A stretch of DNA of 64,000 nt. Source: Hydractinia symbiolongicarpus (Eukaryota > Cnidaria > Hydrozoa > Anthoathecata > Hydractiniidae). The position numbers and the translations under genes were made by a program. Positions 38,157 to 53,515 of the stretch are shown here, in pieces. Positions within the stretch are counted from its first letter, which is position 1. Each line of letters starts with the position of its first letter. The notes under the pieces are model-generated. The model ran no database searches. It saw only the letters and a program-made list of their open reading frames with translations, and was not told the origin of the DNA. The stretch is taken from the NCBI RefSeq assembly GCF_029227915.1, contig NC_079883.1, forward strand, positions 9,796,001 through 9,860,000. The letters run 5' to 3'.

Positions 38157-38537
38157 ATGTCTGGACGTGGAAAAGGTGGAAAAGCTAAGGCTAAAGCCAA
38201 GACAAGATCCTCAAGAGCTGGACTTCAATTTCCAGTCGGTAGAGTGCATAGATTCCTTCGTAGAGGGCACTATGCTAACCGAATTGGATCTGGAGCACCA
38301 GTTTACTTAGCAGCCGTCTTGGAATATTTATCTGCTGAGATATTGGAGTTGGCTGGTAACGCAGCAAGAGACAACAAAAAAGCTAGGATTATTCCAAGAC
38401 ATTTACAATTGGCTGTTCGTAATGATGAAGAATTAAACAAACTTTTGAGCGGTGTAACCATTGCAGCTGGTGGTGTTTTGCCAAACATTCAAGCTGTCTT
38501 ACTCCCAAAGAAGAACGACAAAGGACAGAAGAAGTAA
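38157..38537 (+). CDS. H2A: Histone H2A
   Basis: Same protein as 3045-3425. Stem-loop 38560-38575. Confidence 0.98.
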   Translation: MSGRGKGGKAKAKAKTRSSRAGLQFPVGRVHRFLRRGHYANRIGSGAPVYLAAVLEYLSAEILELAGNAARDNKKARIIPRHLQLAVRNDEELNKLLSGVTIAAGGVLPNIQAVLLPKKNDKGQKK

Positions 38538-38734
38538 ACCGCTACACTCAGAAAACAACGGCTATTTTTATAGCCACACATCTTTAAAAAAACATTGTTT
38601 TTTTCACAAAACTATAACCTTAAAGTCTAATAGATAATCCATGCATACGCCTTGTCCTAAGTAACTCAAAGAAATTAAATAAAAAAATTTGATCACAACG
38701 TCAAAATAAATTGCACGTATTTGCACCTACTAAT

Positions 38735-38854
38735 GTCTACGGCCATACCACGATGAACACACCCGTTCTCGTCTGATCACGGAAGTTAAGCATCGTCGGG
38801 CCGGGATAGTACTTGGATGGGGGACCGCCTGGGAACTCCCGGTGTCGTAGGCTT
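38735..38854 (+). rRNA. 5S rRNA: 5S ribosomal RNA
   Basis: No difference seen from 3623-3742. Last 5S of subfamily A in the window. Confidence 0.97.
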
Positions 38855-39181
38855 TTCATTTTCATTTGCTGTGATATATTTCTTGTTATAACAATTAAGG
38901 AACGTGGCGGTTGTTGAAAGTGTTTCCTATGACATTTTCCTACGACATTTTCAGGTGATAGTACGAGAAAAAAGAGCTTTCAAATGCATACAAACTCGAT
39001 CTATTGCCGATCATCCAATAACCCTGACGGAATGGCAAATAAAATAAAATTCCGCCGCCTTCCGAGGACTTATATCGCAATCACGTTTCGTAACAGCCAA
39101 GCGAGGTTTTACCTTAGCGTTTAAGTCACCACCGACATTTGGCCGCGCAACTTTTCTAAGCTCATTCATTTTGACTTAAGG

Positions 39182-39346
39182 AGGGGGCGAGCGCGGACGC
39201 AGGCCCCCACTACCAGAAATTGTACGGTCGAGTTACTGACGTTTGCAGTAATCGCAGAGGTCAGCCCAAGCGTAGTGCAATGCAAGAGCCTCACTCTGGA
39301 AGAAAACCCTCATTGATCAGTCTTTACTTCCCCGTCAGGTAAGTAT
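39182..39346 (-). ncRNA. U1: U1 snRNA
   Basis: As 4070-4234. PSE-like motif at 39390-39403. Confidence 0.93.
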
Positions 39347-39536
39347 GAGTTGGAACTGCACCGTAGCATGAGGGTACCCTTCAAAGTTTGTTAATGCTTG
39401 TGGCTTGAGTGTGTTATAAACTGCCGTGTCGCGGGGCATAGGCTGTATTCTCCCCCAGTGTACGCGTTTTGTTCCCGCCGTAGACTATGCAGAGTGCCGT
39501 CGGAAAGAGGACTGCTATTATTCTTTTATTGCTTAT

Positions 39537-39723
39537 GTGGGCCGCCATCGGTAATAGTGCAACACCAAGGCAACCCGTGGTCACGGCGTGAATGAATCCA
39601 CCTCCATGACCCAAGGCCAAAAATCAGATTAATATACTGACCATTCAGAGAATGGCCTACCAGATATTAAACTGATAAGAACAGATACTACACTTGATCT
39701 TAGCCATTAGGCCGAGAAGCGAT
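39537..39723 (-). ncRNA. U2: U2 snRNA
   Basis: As 4425-4611. PSE-like motif at 39764-39777. Confidence 0.95.
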
Positions 39724-40045
39724 AAAGAACAAGCGTTGCCATGATAGGCATCGTCCACACACCGTAACTGCTTGTGGAGCATGTCACGTTACTGTAAAGC
39801 TTACAACTGTCACCGCGTACGGATGGACGGCGACATAGTAAAAATCACGGCTGTTGATTTAGCCGTAGGATGGAGAGCGACTGTAGCGAGTGGATGGTAA
39901 CTTACATGAATGCTAACAAAGGCGACGATACTAAGTGCGTGATATTACTTTCCAATATGTCTGCGTACATTCCGTTTATCAACGCATTACGCCAGAACGT
40001 GCGCGCGCGTTACACAGTAGACCATGCAGCCGAAATGCGACAGTG

Positions 40046-40118
40046 CGACCCTGCCAGGAGTCGAACCTGGAATCCCCTGATTCGTAGTCAGATGCCTTAT
40101 CCATTGGGCCACAGGGCC
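40046..40118 (-). tRNA. trnR-ACG: tRNA-Arg (ACG)
   Basis: As 4934-5006, with intact G1-C72. Last A-type tRNA before the gap. Confidence 0.94.
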
Positions 40119-40697
40119 ATGCTTATGACTTCGCCCCATCGTCATTTTGGCTTGCGCATTCGTTTTACTTACGACAGAATTCTTCGTGTTTGTAGCCATG
40201 AAAGAAAGGGACTTCTGTGAGTGAATTTTTTTACTGTGGTCTAATAAAAAAGTCGAAACGCAGTGCCCAATATATGAATTGCTCCTAATAGCCGGAAACA
40301 GGCCGTGTCGATGATGTAGGCCGACATACGCAACGCAAACCAAAGAACGCTTTATGAAAATCCTAACACGAGCGCGGAAGAAGCCCAAATTAACAGACTA
40401 GATGTAATGCTGAAGACCTCAAACTCCAGCAGCTTCTCTTGCAGACTATTGCGTCGTACTACAAATAAAAATTAACATGCTTTCGCATAGTCGCGGCACC
40501 CAAAACGGACATTATACGATGTACAGAAACACACATTTCTGTTTTCGCGCCAAATCAATTCCCGGGAGTGGTACTTTTACGTCCGCATACTTCGCACCGT
40601 CTTAAAATATATCTCATTTACACGGTAATGTTTAGTATACTTCTACTGTGATAACAAGCATCGTTTATCGTTGGATTGTTGTAAGAAAACATTAAAA

Positions 40698-41249
40698 ATG
40701 AGTGAAGCAGCTTCTCCAAAGAAAATCGCACCCAAGAAGAAACCTGCTGCAAAGAAGACAGCTGATCACCCTAAATATGTGGACATGATCAAGGCTGCTA
40801 TCGCTACCCTAAAGGAACGCGGTGGTTCATCTCGCCAAGCTATTACAAAATATATTCATGCAAATTACAAAGTTGCTGAAAACTCAGATCATCATCTGAA
40901 AATGGCTCTTAAACGAGGAGTAACATCAGGCGATTTGATTCAAACTAAAGGCACTGGTGCTTCTGGATCATTCAAGCTAGGTCAGGTAAAAAAAGAAAAA
41001 CCTAAGAAAAAGGCCGCAGCAAAAAAGCCAACGGCAAAGAAGCCTACTGCAAAGAAAAGTACACCAAAAAAGAAGCCAGCAAAGAAGAGCACGCCAAAGA
41101 AAGCAGCAAAGAAGCCTGCCACAAAGAAAGCCTCGGCTAAGAAACCAGCAGCTAAGAAACCCACAAAGAAGCCTGTTGCTAAAAAACCTGCAGCAAAGAA
41201 GGTCAAAAAGACTCCCAAAAAGGCAGCAAAGAAGACCGCAAAAAAATAA
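40698..41249 (+). CDS. H1: Linker histone H1
   Basis: Same protein as 5586-6137. Its upstream TATA-like stretch carries a private T to A at 40607. Stem-loop 41282-41297. Confidence 0.97.
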   Translation: MSEAASPKKIAPKKKPAAKKTADHPKYVDMIKAAIATLKERGGSSRQAITKYIHANYKVAENSDHHLKMALKRGVTSGDLIQTKGTGASGSFKLGQVKKEKPKKKAAAKKPTAKKPTAKKSTPKKKPAKKSTPKKAAKKPATKKASAKKPAAKKPTKKPVAKKPAAKKVKKTPKKAAKKTAKK

Positions 41250-41610
41250 TTTGTGTGTATCTGGCTATTACATTAACAAACGGCTATTTTTATAGCCACA
41301 CATTTACAAAAAAACATTATCTTGGTACAAAGTTAAACTTGTTTAAGTCACTTAAACAGTTAAAAAAGAGTAAATTTAAGATTAGATTCCCTAAGTTTAA
41401 GTATTTTCGTTTTTAAATTTCTTATTTTCTTGCTTTTACTTTTCTTGCCCTTCATATTTTTAACATTGTCAAACTTTATGTAGCATAAAATTTTTATGTA
41501 GCATAAAATTTAAACAGAAAGCAGGACAAAGTTTGATATAAAAAGCTAGCCGTAATATTTTTTATGGATGTGTGGCTATAAAAATAGCCGTTTTTTGTTT
41601 GGTAAGATGC

Positions 41611-42024
<414 letters not shown>

Positions 42025-42502
42025 TTAAGAAGTCGATGTAGTACGGATACACAAGACGGTCTAAAATGCACTATCGCGCCAAAGTTTTATTTCTCATATT
42101 GATTGACAGCTAAGGTTCAAAACAAACCATTTGATTGGTGCTAAGAAAGTAATTTCTGATTGGCTGCATAATGACATTACGCTCATTACTTTAACATTTT
42201 TATAAAATCTGTGTTTTTTGGCTACGGGAAAACGGCTGTATCTTCTGATACACAAAAGCTTTTGACTTTTTTTTTTTTTAGTAAGTAGCAGAAGGTTTGG
42301 CGAATTCCAACGATGCCAAATTTATTGCCTTACTGAAACATTAAGACCACGAATTTTTAAAAAAACTACAGTTTTACTTAAAAAAATGTACAAAATGTTC
42401 GGAACATTTTGTAATGACGCAACTCTATTGGTTAATTAGGGTGTTTCCACGAGCAGTAGGTAATTTTATGGCCTCTTTTTAAAGCTGTCTGAATTCTGTT
42501 AA

Positions 42503-42859
<357 letters not shown>

Positions 42860-43320
42860 GCGTTGTCATTGCTCAACAAAAACGGCTATTTTTATAGCCA
42901 CAAATCTTTTAAAACATTACTTTGTGCACGCTTCCAAATTACACAATGTGTAAAGTCTTTGTCACAGTTACATTTATTGCTATACGATACTATGTCATAT
43001 ATGACACAAAAAAAATTTAGAAATACTTTGTAGGGTTAATTTGCCTGGGAGTGTTTCCGTGAAAAGCTGGGTTAAGTTAAATGTAAGCAATAACATGGAT
43101 CAATGTACTTGTCTTTTCTGCAAGTACAGCTAATAATACGTATGAAAAGTGAAGCTAATCCACACACACATGGGGAAGTATTTTAAATGTAGGCTAGTGT
43201 TCTTAAGCACATTATTTAGAAGTTTTATTAACTTCGGTTAACTTGTAGTGACGCCAAGTAAATGTTTTTTTAAAGATGTGTGGTCTTAAAAAAGACCGTT
43301 TGTGTTTGGTAGACGTTGGT

Positions 43321-43724
<404 letters not shown>

Positions 43725-44006
43725 GGTTAAAAATTTTTGCTACTTAACTTGTAAATAAGCATTAAACTGCAAGTCAAAACTTTTTGTTTATAAGTAAAAA
43801 AATCGGATCGAATTCGATCCGAAAACGCCGATACGCAATTTAATTGGTTAAAAAAAAATCTTTTGTTTAATACTTAATTATGATTGGTTAAAAAAACATG
43901 ATTTCGATCCTATTTTTATGATGAAAAAACGAGTAAAGTTTATTTCGTTAACACTTACGTTAAATATTCGTACGTTTTGTATTAACTTACAAATCAAATC
44001 GCAGTT

Positions 44007-44197
44007 ATGTCTGGACGTGGAAAAGGTGGAAAAGCTAAGGCTAAAGCCAAGACAAGATCCTCAAGAGCTGGACTTCAATTTCCAGTCGGTAGAGTGCATA
44101 GATTCCTTCGTAGAGGGCACTATGCTAACCGAATTGGATCTGGAGCACCAGTTTACTTAGCAGCCGTCTTGGAATATTTATCTGCTGAGATATTGGA
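44007..44197 (+). CDS. H2A: Histone H2A, 5' part (cut by assembly gap)
   Basis: Codons 1-63 (to SAEIL) as in 3045-3425, then N. Two bases closer to H4 than normal because of homopolymer deletions at about 43850 and 43977 in its promoter. Confidence 0.96.
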
Positions 44198-44697
44198 NNN
44201 NNNNNNNNNNNNNNNNNNNNNNNNNNNNNNNNNNNNNNNNNNNNNNNNNNNNNNNNNNNNNNNNNNNNNNNNNNNNNNNNNNNNNNNNNNNNNNNNNNNN
44301 NNNNNNNNNNNNNNNNNNNNNNNNNNNNNNNNNNNNNNNNNNNNNNNNNNNNNNNNNNNNNNNNNNNNNNNNNNNNNNNNNNNNNNNNNNNNNNNNNNNN
44401 NNNNNNNNNNNNNNNNNNNNNNNNNNNNNNNNNNNNNNNNNNNNNNNNNNNNNNNNNNNNNNNNNNNNNNNNNNNNNNNNNNNNNNNNNNNNNNNNNNNN
44501 NNNNNNNNNNNNNNNNNNNNNNNNNNNNNNNNNNNNNNNNNNNNNNNNNNNNNNNNNNNNNNNNNNNNNNNNNNNNNNNNNNNNNNNNNNNNNNNNNNNN
44601 NNNNNNNNNNNNNNNNNNNNNNNNNNNNNNNNNNNNNNNNNNNNNNNNNNNNNNNNNNNNNNNNNNNNNNNNNNNNNNNNNNNNNNNNNNNNNNNNN
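44198..44697. other. Assembly gap (500 N)
   Basis: Exactly 500 N. On the left the sequence stops at H2A codon 64; on the right it resumes at H3 codon 125 on the minus strand. Aligned to unit 0/1, these ends correspond to 3235 and 6535, so one intact unit would need about 3.3 kb here: the H2A end, 5S, U1, U2, tRNA, H1 and the H3 end. The 500 N is therefore a placeholder, and any number of extra whole units could be missing too. The A-to-B subfamily change falls inside it. Confidence 0.99.
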
Positions 44698-45075
<378 letters not shown>

Positions 45076-45553
45076 TTAAGAAGTCGATGTAGTACGGATA
45101 CACAAGACGGTCTAAAATGCACTATCGCGCCAAAGTTTTATTTCTCATATTGATTGACAGCTAAGGTTCAAAACAAACCATTTGATTGGTGCTAAGAAAG
45201 TAATTTCTGATTGGCTGCATAATGACATTACGCTCATTACTTTAACATTTTTATAAAATCTGTGTTTTTTGGCTACGGGAAAACGGCTGTATCTTCTGAT
45301 ACACAAAAGCTTTTGACTTTTTTTTTTTTTAGTAAGTAGCAGAAGGTTTGGCGAATTCCAACGATGCCAAATTTATTGCCTTACTGAAACATTAAGACCA
45401 CGAATTTTTAAAAAAACTACAGTTTTACTTAAAAAAATGTACAAAATGTTCGGAACATTTTGTAATGACGCAACTCTATTGGTTAATTAGGGTGTTTCCA
45501 CGAGCAGTAGGTAATTTTATGGCCTCTTTTTAAAGCTGTCTGAATTCTGTTAA

Positions 45554-45910
<357 letters not shown>

Positions 45911-46372
45911 GCGTTGTCATTGCTCAACAAAAACGGCTATTTTTATAGCCACAAATCTTTTAAAACATTACTTTGTGCACGCTTCCAAATTACACAATGT
46001 GTAAAGTCTTGTCACAGTTACATTTATTGCTATACGATACTATGTCATATATGACACAAAAAAAATTTAGAAATACTTTGTAGGGTTAATTTGCCTGGGA
46101 GTGTTTCCGTGAAAAGCTGGGTTAAGTTAAATGTAAGCAATAACATGGATCAATGTACTTGTCTTTTCTGCAAGTACAGCTAATAATACGTATGAAAAGT
46201 GAAGCTAATCCACACACACACATGGGGAAGTATTTTAAATGTAGGCTAGTGTTCTTAAGCACATTATTTAGAAGTTTTATTAACTTCGGTTAACTTGTAG
46301 TGACGCCAAGTAAATGTTTTTTTAAAGATGTGTGGTCTTAAAAAAGACCGTTTGTGTTTGGTAGACGTTGGT

Positions 46373-46777
46373 TTACTTGCTGCTTGTGTATTTTGTGACG
46401 GCTTTTGTTCCTTCACTGACTGCGTGTTTTGCAAGTTCTCCAGGCAAGAGAAGACGTACTGCGGTTTGAATTTCACGAGAAGAGATGGTCGACTTTTTGT
46501 TTTGAAGAGCCAAACGCGAAGCTTCGGAAGCAATGCGCTCAAAGATGTCGTTGACAAATGAGTTCATGATGCTCATAGCTTTGCTTGAAACTCCGACATC
46601 TGGGTGAACTTGTTTCAAAACATTGTAGATGTAAATAGCATAACTTTCCTTTCTCTTTCTCTTGCGTTTCTTTTCACCAGTTCCACCAATCTTTCCTCCT
46701 TTTTTGCCGGCTCTTTTTTCACCTTTCTTGGCTACTTTAGGTGCCTGTTTTCCTCCTTTAGCTGCTGCGTCAGACAT
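46373..46777 (-). CDS. H2B: Histone H2B
   Basis: Same protein as 2356-2760. Stem-loop 46334-46349 (minus). The preceding spacer has the extra CA of subfamily B. Confidence 0.98.
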   Translation of the reverse strand: MSDAAAKGGKQAPKVAKKGEKRAGKKGGKIGGTGEKKRKRKRKESYAIYIYNVLKQVHPDVGVSSKAMSIMNSFVNDIFERIASEASRLALQNKKSTISSREIQTAVRLLLPGELAKHAVSEGTKAVTKYTSSK

Positions 46778-47061
46778 GGTTAAAAATTTTTGCTACTTAA
46801 CTTGTAAATAAGCATTAAACTGCAAGTCAAAACTTTTTGTTTATAAGTAAAAAAATCGGATCGAATTCGATCCGAAAACGCCGATACGCAATTTAATTGG
46901 TTAAAAAAAAAATCTTTTGTTTAATACTTAATTATGATTGGTTAAAAAAACATGATTTCGATCCTATTTTTATGATGAAAAAACGAGTAAAGTTTATTTC
47001 GTTAACACTTACGTTAAATATTCGTACGTTTTTGTATTAACTTACAAATCAAATCGCAGTT

Positions 47062-47442
47062 ATGTCTGGACGTGGAAAAGGTGGAAAAGCTAAGGCTAAA
47101 GCCAAGACAAGATCCTCAAGAGCTGGACTTCAATTTCCAGTCGGTAGAGTGCATAGATTCCTTCGTAGAGGGCACTATGCTAACCGAATTGGATCTGGAG
47201 CACCAGTTTACTTAGCAGCCGTCTTGGAATATTTATCTGCTGAGATATTGGAGTTGGCTGGTAACGCAGCAAGAGACAACAAAAAAGCTAGGATTATTCC
47301 AAGACATTTACAATTGGCTGTTCGTAATGATGAAGAATTAAACAAACTTTTGAGCGGTGTAACCATTGCAGCTGGTGGTGTTTTGCCAAACATTCAAGCT
47401 GTCTTACTCCCAAAGAAGAACGACAAAGGACAGAAGAAGTAA
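47062..47442 (+). CDS. H2A: Histone H2A
   Basis: Same protein as 3045-3425. Stem-loop 47465-47480. Confidence 0.98.
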   Translation: MSGRGKGGKAKAKAKTRSSRAGLQFPVGRVHRFLRRGHYANRIGSGAPVYLAAVLEYLSAEILELAGNAARDNKKARIIPRHLQLAVRNDEELNKLLSGVTIAAGGVLPNIQAVLLPKKNDKGQKK

Positions 47443-47639
47443 ACCGCTACACTCAGAAAACAACGGCTATTTTTATAGCCACACATCTTTAAAAAAACAT
47501 TGTTTTTTTCACAAAACTATAACCTTAAAGTCTAATAGATAATCCATGCATACGCCTTGTCCTAAGTAACTCAAAGAAATTAAATAAAAAAATTTGATCA
47601 CAACGTCAAAATAAATTGCACGTATTTGCCCCTACTAAT

Positions 47640-47759
47640 GTCTACGGCCATACCACGATGAACACACCCGTTCTCGTCTGATCACGGAAGTTAAGCATCG
47701 TCGGGCCGGGATAGTACTTGGATGGGGGACCGCCTGGGAACTCCCGGTGTCGTAGGCTT
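47640..47759 (+). rRNA. 5S rRNA: 5S ribosomal RNA
   Basis: Transcribed sequence as 3623-3742. B-type flanks: C instead of A at 47630, and the 22-bp insertion at 47774-47795. Confidence 0.97.
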
Positions 47760-47773
47760 TTCATTTTCATTTG

Positions 47774-47795
47774 TTGCCTTTTCATTTCAATGGTG
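47774..47795. repeat. 22-bp subfamily-B insertion after 5S
   Basis: Present in all three B copies of this spacer (also 53650-53671 and 59526-59547) and absent from all A copies. It contains TGCCTTTTCATTTCAATGG, which resembles the GGCTTTTCATTTTCATTTG just before it, so it looks like an imperfect local duplication of the 5S end and its 3' flank. Confidence 0.85.
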
Positions 47796-48108
47796 CTGTG
47801 ATATATTTCTTGTTATAACAATTAAGGAACGTGGCGGTTGTTGAAAGTGTTTCCTATGACATTTTCCTACGACATTTTCAGGTGATAGTACGAGAAAAAA
47901 GAGCTTTCAAATGCATACAAACTCGATCTATTGCCGATCATCCAATAACCCTGACGGAATGGCAAATAAAATAAAATTCCGCCGCCTTCCGAGGACTTAT
48001 ATCGCAATCACGTTTCGTAACAGCCAAGCGAGGTTTTACCTTAGCGTTTAAGTCACCACCGACATTTGGCCGCGCAACTTTTCTAAGCTCATTCATTTTG
48101 ACTTAAGG

Positions 48109-48273
48109 AGGGGGCGAGCGCGGACGCAGGCCCCCACTACCAGAAATTGTACGGTCGAGTTACTGACGTTTGCAGTAATCGCAGAGGTCAGCCCAAGCGT
48201 AGTGCAATGCAAGAGCCTCACTCTGGAAGAAAACCCTCATTGATCAGTCTTTACTTCCCCGTCAGGTAAGTAT
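48109..48273 (-). ncRNA. U1: U1 snRNA
   Basis: No difference seen from the A-type U1. PSE-like motif at 48317-48330. Confidence 0.93.
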
Positions 48274-48463
48274 GAGTTGGAACTGCACCGTAGCATGAGG
48301 GTACCCTTCAAAGTTTGTTAATGCTTGTGGCTTGAGTGTGTTATAAACTGCCGTGTCGCGGGGCATAGGCTGTATTCTCCCCCAGTGTACGCGTTTTGTT
48401 CCCGCCGTAGACTATGCAGAGTGCCGTCGGAAAGAGGACTGCTATTATTCTTTTATTGCTTAT

Positions 48464-48650
48464 GTGGGCCGCCATCGGTAATAGTGCAACACCAAGGCAA
48501 CCCGTGGTCACGGCGTGAATGAATCCACCTCCATGACCCAAGGCCAAAAATCAGATTAATATACTGACCATTCAGAGAATGGCCTACCAGATATTAAACT
48601 GATAAGAACAGATACTACACTTGATCTTAGCCATTAGGCCGAGAAGCGAT
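48464..48650 (-). ncRNA. U2: U2 snRNA
   Basis: No difference seen from the A-type U2. PSE-like motif at 48691-48704. Confidence 0.95.
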
Positions 48651-48972
48651 AAAGAACAAGCGTTGCCATGATAGGCATCGTCCACACACCGTAACTGCTT
48701 GTGGAGCATGTCACGTTACTGTAAAGCTTACAACTGTCACCGCGTACGGATGGACGGCGACATAGTAAAAATCACGGCTGTTGATTTAGCCGTAGGATGG
48801 AGAGCGACTGTAGCGAGTGGATGGTAACTTACATGAATGCTAACAAAGGCGACGATACTAAGTGCGTGATATTACTTTCCAATATGACTGCGTACATTCC
48901 GTTTATCAACGCATTACGCCAGAACGTGCGCGCGCGTTACACAGTAGACCATGCAGCCGAAATGCGACAGTG

Positions 48973-49045
48973 CGACCCTGCCAGGAGTCGAACCTGGAAT
49001 CCCCTGATTCGTAGTCAGATGCCTTATCCATTGGGCCACAGGGCG
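48973..49045 (-). tRNA. trnR-ACG: tRNA-Arg (ACG), subfamily-B form with broken 1-72 pair
   Basis: As 4934-5006 except that the plus-strand base at 49045 is G, so tRNA position 1 is C facing C72. The rest of the cloverleaf is unchanged. Loss of the first acceptor pair could impair 5' processing or charging, so this copy may be weakened or non-functional. Alternatively, RNase P could cut one base later. Confidence 0.85.
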
Positions 49046-49624
49046 ATGCTTATGACTTCGCCCCATCGTTATTTTGGCTTGCGCATTCGTTTTACTTACG
49101 ACAGAATTCTTCGTGTTTGTAGCCATGAAAGAAAGGGACTTCTGTGAGTGAATTTTTTTACTGTGGTCTAATAAAAAAGTCGAAACGCAGTGCCCAATAT
49201 ATGAATTGCTCCTAATAGCCGGAAACAGGCCGTGTCGATGATGTAGGCCGACATACGCAACGCAAACCAAAGAACGCTTTATGAAAATCCTAACACGGGC
49301 GCGGAAGAAGCCCAAATTAACAGAGTAGATGTAATGCTGAAGACCTCAAACTCCAGCAGCTTCTCTTTCAGACTATTGCGTCGTGCTACAAATAAAAATT
49401 AACATGCTTTCGCATAGTCGCGGCTCCCAAAACGGACATTATACGATGTACAGAAACACACATTTCTGTTTTCGCGCCAAATCAATTCCCGGGAGTGGTA
49501 CTTTTACGTCCGCATACTTCGCACCGTCTTAAATTATATCTCATTTACACGGTAATGTTTAGTATACTTCTACTGTGATAACAAGCATCGTTTATCGTTG
49601 GATTGTTGTAAGAAAACATTAAAA

Positions 49625-50176
49625 ATGAGTGAAGCAGCTTCTCCAAAGAAAATCGCACCCAAGAAGAAACCTGCTGCAAAGAAGACAGCTGATCACCCTA
49701 AATATGTGGACATGATCAAGGCTGCTATCGCTACCCTAAAGGAACGCGGTGGTTCATCTCGCCAAGCTATTACAAAATATATTCATGCAAATTACAAAGT
49801 TGCTGAAAACTCAGATCATCATCTGAAAATGGCTCTTAAACGAGGAGTAACATCAGGCGATTTGATTCAAACTAAAGGCACTGGTGCTTCTGGATCATTC
49901 AAGCTAGGTCAGGTAAAAAAAGAAAAACCTAAGAAAAAGGCCGCAGCAAAAAAGCCAACGGCAAAGAAGCCTACTGCAAAGAAAAGTACACCAACAAAGA
50001 AGCCAGCAAAGAAGAGCACGCCAAAGAAAGCAGCAAAGAAGCCTGCAACAAAGAAAGCCTCGGCTAAGAAACCAGCAGCTAAGAAACCCACAAAGAAGCC
50101 TGTTGCTAAAAAACCTGCAGCAAAGAAGGTCAAAAAGACTCCCAAAAAGGCAGCAAAGAAGACCGCAAAAAAATAA
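49625..50176 (+). CDS. H1: Linker histone H1, K124T variant
   Basis: 183 residues. A to C at 49995 turns Lys124 into Thr, changing the first tail STPKK (121-125) to STPTK and so weakening one (S/T)PKK motif. A silent C to A lies at 50047. Stem-loop 50209-50224. Confidence 0.97.
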   Translation: MSEAASPKKIAPKKKPAAKKTADHPKYVDMIKAAIATLKERGGSSRQAITKYIHANYKVAENSDHHLKMALKRGVTSGDLIQTKGTGASGSFKLGQVKKEKPKKKAAAKKPTAKKPTAKKSTPTKKPAKKSTPKKAAKKPATKKASAKKPAAKKPTKKPVAKKPAAKKVKKTPKKAAKKTAKK

Positions 50177-50537
50177 TTTGTGTGTATCTGGCTATTACAT
50201 TAACAAACGGCTATTTTTATAGCCACACATTTACAAAAAAACATTATCTTGGTACAAAGTTAAACTTGTTTAAGTCACTTAAACAGTTAAAAAAGAGTAA
50301 TTTTAAGATTAGATTCCCTAAGTTTAAGTATTTTCGTTTTTAAATTTCTTATTTTCTTGCTTTTACTTTTCTTGCCCTTCATATTTTTAACATTGTCAAA
50401 CTTTATGTAGCATAAAATTTTTATGTAGCATAAAATTTAAACAGAAAGCAGAACAAAGTTTGATATAAAAAGCTAGCCGTAATATTTTTTATGGATGTGT
50501 GGCTATAAAAATAGCCGTTTTTTGTTTGGTAAGATGC

Positions 50538-50951
<414 letters not shown>

Positions 50952-51429
50952 TTAAGAAGTCGATGTAGTACGGATACACAAGACGGTCTAAAATGCACTA
51001 TCGCGCCAAAGTTTTATTTCTCATATTGATTGACAGCTAAGGTTCAAAACAAACCATTTGATTGGTGCTAAGAAAGTAATTTCTGATTGGCTGCATAATG
51101 ACATTACGCTCATTACTTTAACATTTTTATAAAATCTGTGTTTTTTGGCTACGGGAAAACGGCTGTATCTTCTGATACACAAAAGCTTTTGACTTTTTTT
51201 TTTTTTAGTAAGTAGCAGAAGGTTTGGCGAATTCCAACGATGCCAAATTTATTGCCTTACTGAAACATTAAGACCACGAATTTTTAAAAAAACTACAGTT
51301 TTACTTAAAAAAATGTACAAAATGTTCGGAACATTTTGTAATGACGCAACTCTATTGGTTAATTAGGGTGTTTCCACGAGCAGTAGGTAATTTTATGGCC
51401 TCTTTTTAAAGCTGTCTGAATTCTGTTAA

Positions 51430-51786
<357 letters not shown>

Positions 51787-52248
51787 GCGTTGTCATTGCT
51801 CAACAAAAACGGCTATTTTTATAGCCACAAATCTTTTAAAACATTACTTTGTGCACGCTTCCAAATTACACAATGTGTAAAGTCTTGTCACAGTTACATT
51901 TATTGCTATACGATACTATGTCATATATGACACAAAAAAAATTTAGAAATACTTTGTAGGGTTAATTTGCCTGGGAGTGTTTCCGTGAAAAGCTGGGTTA
52001 AGTTAAATGTAAGCAATAACATGGATCAATGTACTTGTCTTTTCTGCAAGTACAGCTAATAATACGTATGAAAAGTGAAGCTAATCCACACACACACATG
52101 GGGAAGTATTTTAAATGTAGGCTAGTGTTCTTAAGCACATTATTTAGAAGTTTTATTAACTTCGGTTAACTTGTAGTGACGCCAAGTAAATGTTTTTTTA
52201 AAGATGTGTGGTCTTAAAAAAGACCGTTTGTGTTTGGTAGACGTTGGT

Positions 52249-52653
52249 TTACTTGCTGCTTGTGTATTTTGTGACGGCTTTTGTTCCTTCACTGACTGCG
52301 TGTTTTGCAAGTTCTCCAGGCAAGAGAAGACGTACTGCGGTTTGAATTTCACGAGAAGAGATGGTCGACTTTTTGTTTTGAAGAGCCAAACGCGAAGCTT
52401 CGGAAGCAATGCGCTCAAAGATGTCGTTGACAAATGAGTTCATGATGCTCATAGCTTTGCTTGAAACTCCGACATCTGGGTGAACTTGTTTCAAAACATT
52501 GTAGATGTAAATAGCATAACTTTCCTTTCTCTTTCTCTTGCGTTTCTTTTCACCAGTTCCACCAATCTTTCCTCCTTTTTTGCCGGCTCTTTTTTCACCT
52601 TTCTTGGCTACTTTAGGTGCCTGTTTTCCTCCTTTAGCTGCTGCGTCAGACAT
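52249..52653 (-). CDS. H2B: Histone H2B
   Basis: Same protein as 2356-2760. Stem-loop 52210-52225 (minus). Confidence 0.98.
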   Translation of the reverse strand: MSDAAAKGGKQAPKVAKKGEKRAGKKGGKIGGTGEKKRKRKRKESYAIYIYNVLKQVHPDVGVSSKAMSIMNSFVNDIFERIASEASRLALQNKKSTISSREIQTAVRLLLPGELAKHAVSEGTKAVTKYTSSK

Positions 52654-52937
52654 GGTTAAAAATTTTTGCTACTTAACTTGTAAATAAGCATTAAACTGCA
52701 AGTCAAAACTTTTTGTTTATAAGTAAAAAAATCGGATCGAATTCGATCCGAAAACGCCGATACGCAATTTAATTGGTTAAAAAAAAAATCTTTTGTTTAA
52801 TACTTAATTATGATTGGTTAAAAAAACATGATTTCGATCCTATTTTTATGATGAAAAAACGAGTAAAGTTTATTTCGTTAACACTTACGTTAAATATTCG
52901 TACGTTTTTGTATTAACTTACAAATCAAATCGCAGTT

Positions 52938-53318
52938 ATGTCTGGACGTGGAAAAGGTGGAAAAGCTAAGGCTAAAGCCAAGACAAGATCCTCAAGAGCT
53001 GGACTTCAATTTCCAGTCGGTAGAGTGCATAGATTCCTTCGTAGAGGGCACTATGCTAACCGAATTGGATCTGGAGCACCAGTTTACTTAGCAGCCGTCT
53101 TGGAATATTTATCTGCTGAGATATTGGAGTTGGCTGGTAACGCAGCAAGAGACAACAAAAAAGCTAGGATTATTCCAAGACATTTACAATTGGCTGTTCG
53201 TAATGATGAAGAATTAAACAAACTTTTGAGCGGTGTAACCATTGCAGCTGGTGGTGTTTTGCCAAACATTCAAGCTGTCTTACTCCCAAAGAAGAACGAC
53301 AAAGGACAGAAGAAGTAA
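52938..53318 (+). CDS. H2A: Histone H2A
   Basis: Same protein as 3045-3425. Stem-loop 53341-53356. Confidence 0.98.
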   Translation: MSGRGKGGKAKAKAKTRSSRAGLQFPVGRVHRFLRRGHYANRIGSGAPVYLAAVLEYLSAEILELAGNAARDNKKARIIPRHLQLAVRNDEELNKLLSGVTIAAGGVLPNIQAVLLPKKNDKGQKK

Positions 53319-53515
53319 ACCGCTACACTCAGAAAACAACGGCTATTTTTATAGCCACACATCTTTAAAAAAACATTGTTTTTTTCACAAAACTATAACC
53401 TTAAAGTCTAATAGATAATCCATGCATACGCCTTGTCCTAAGTAACTCAAAGAAATTAAATAAAAAAATTTGATCACAACGTCAAAATAAATTGCACGTA
53501 TTTGCCCCTACTAAT

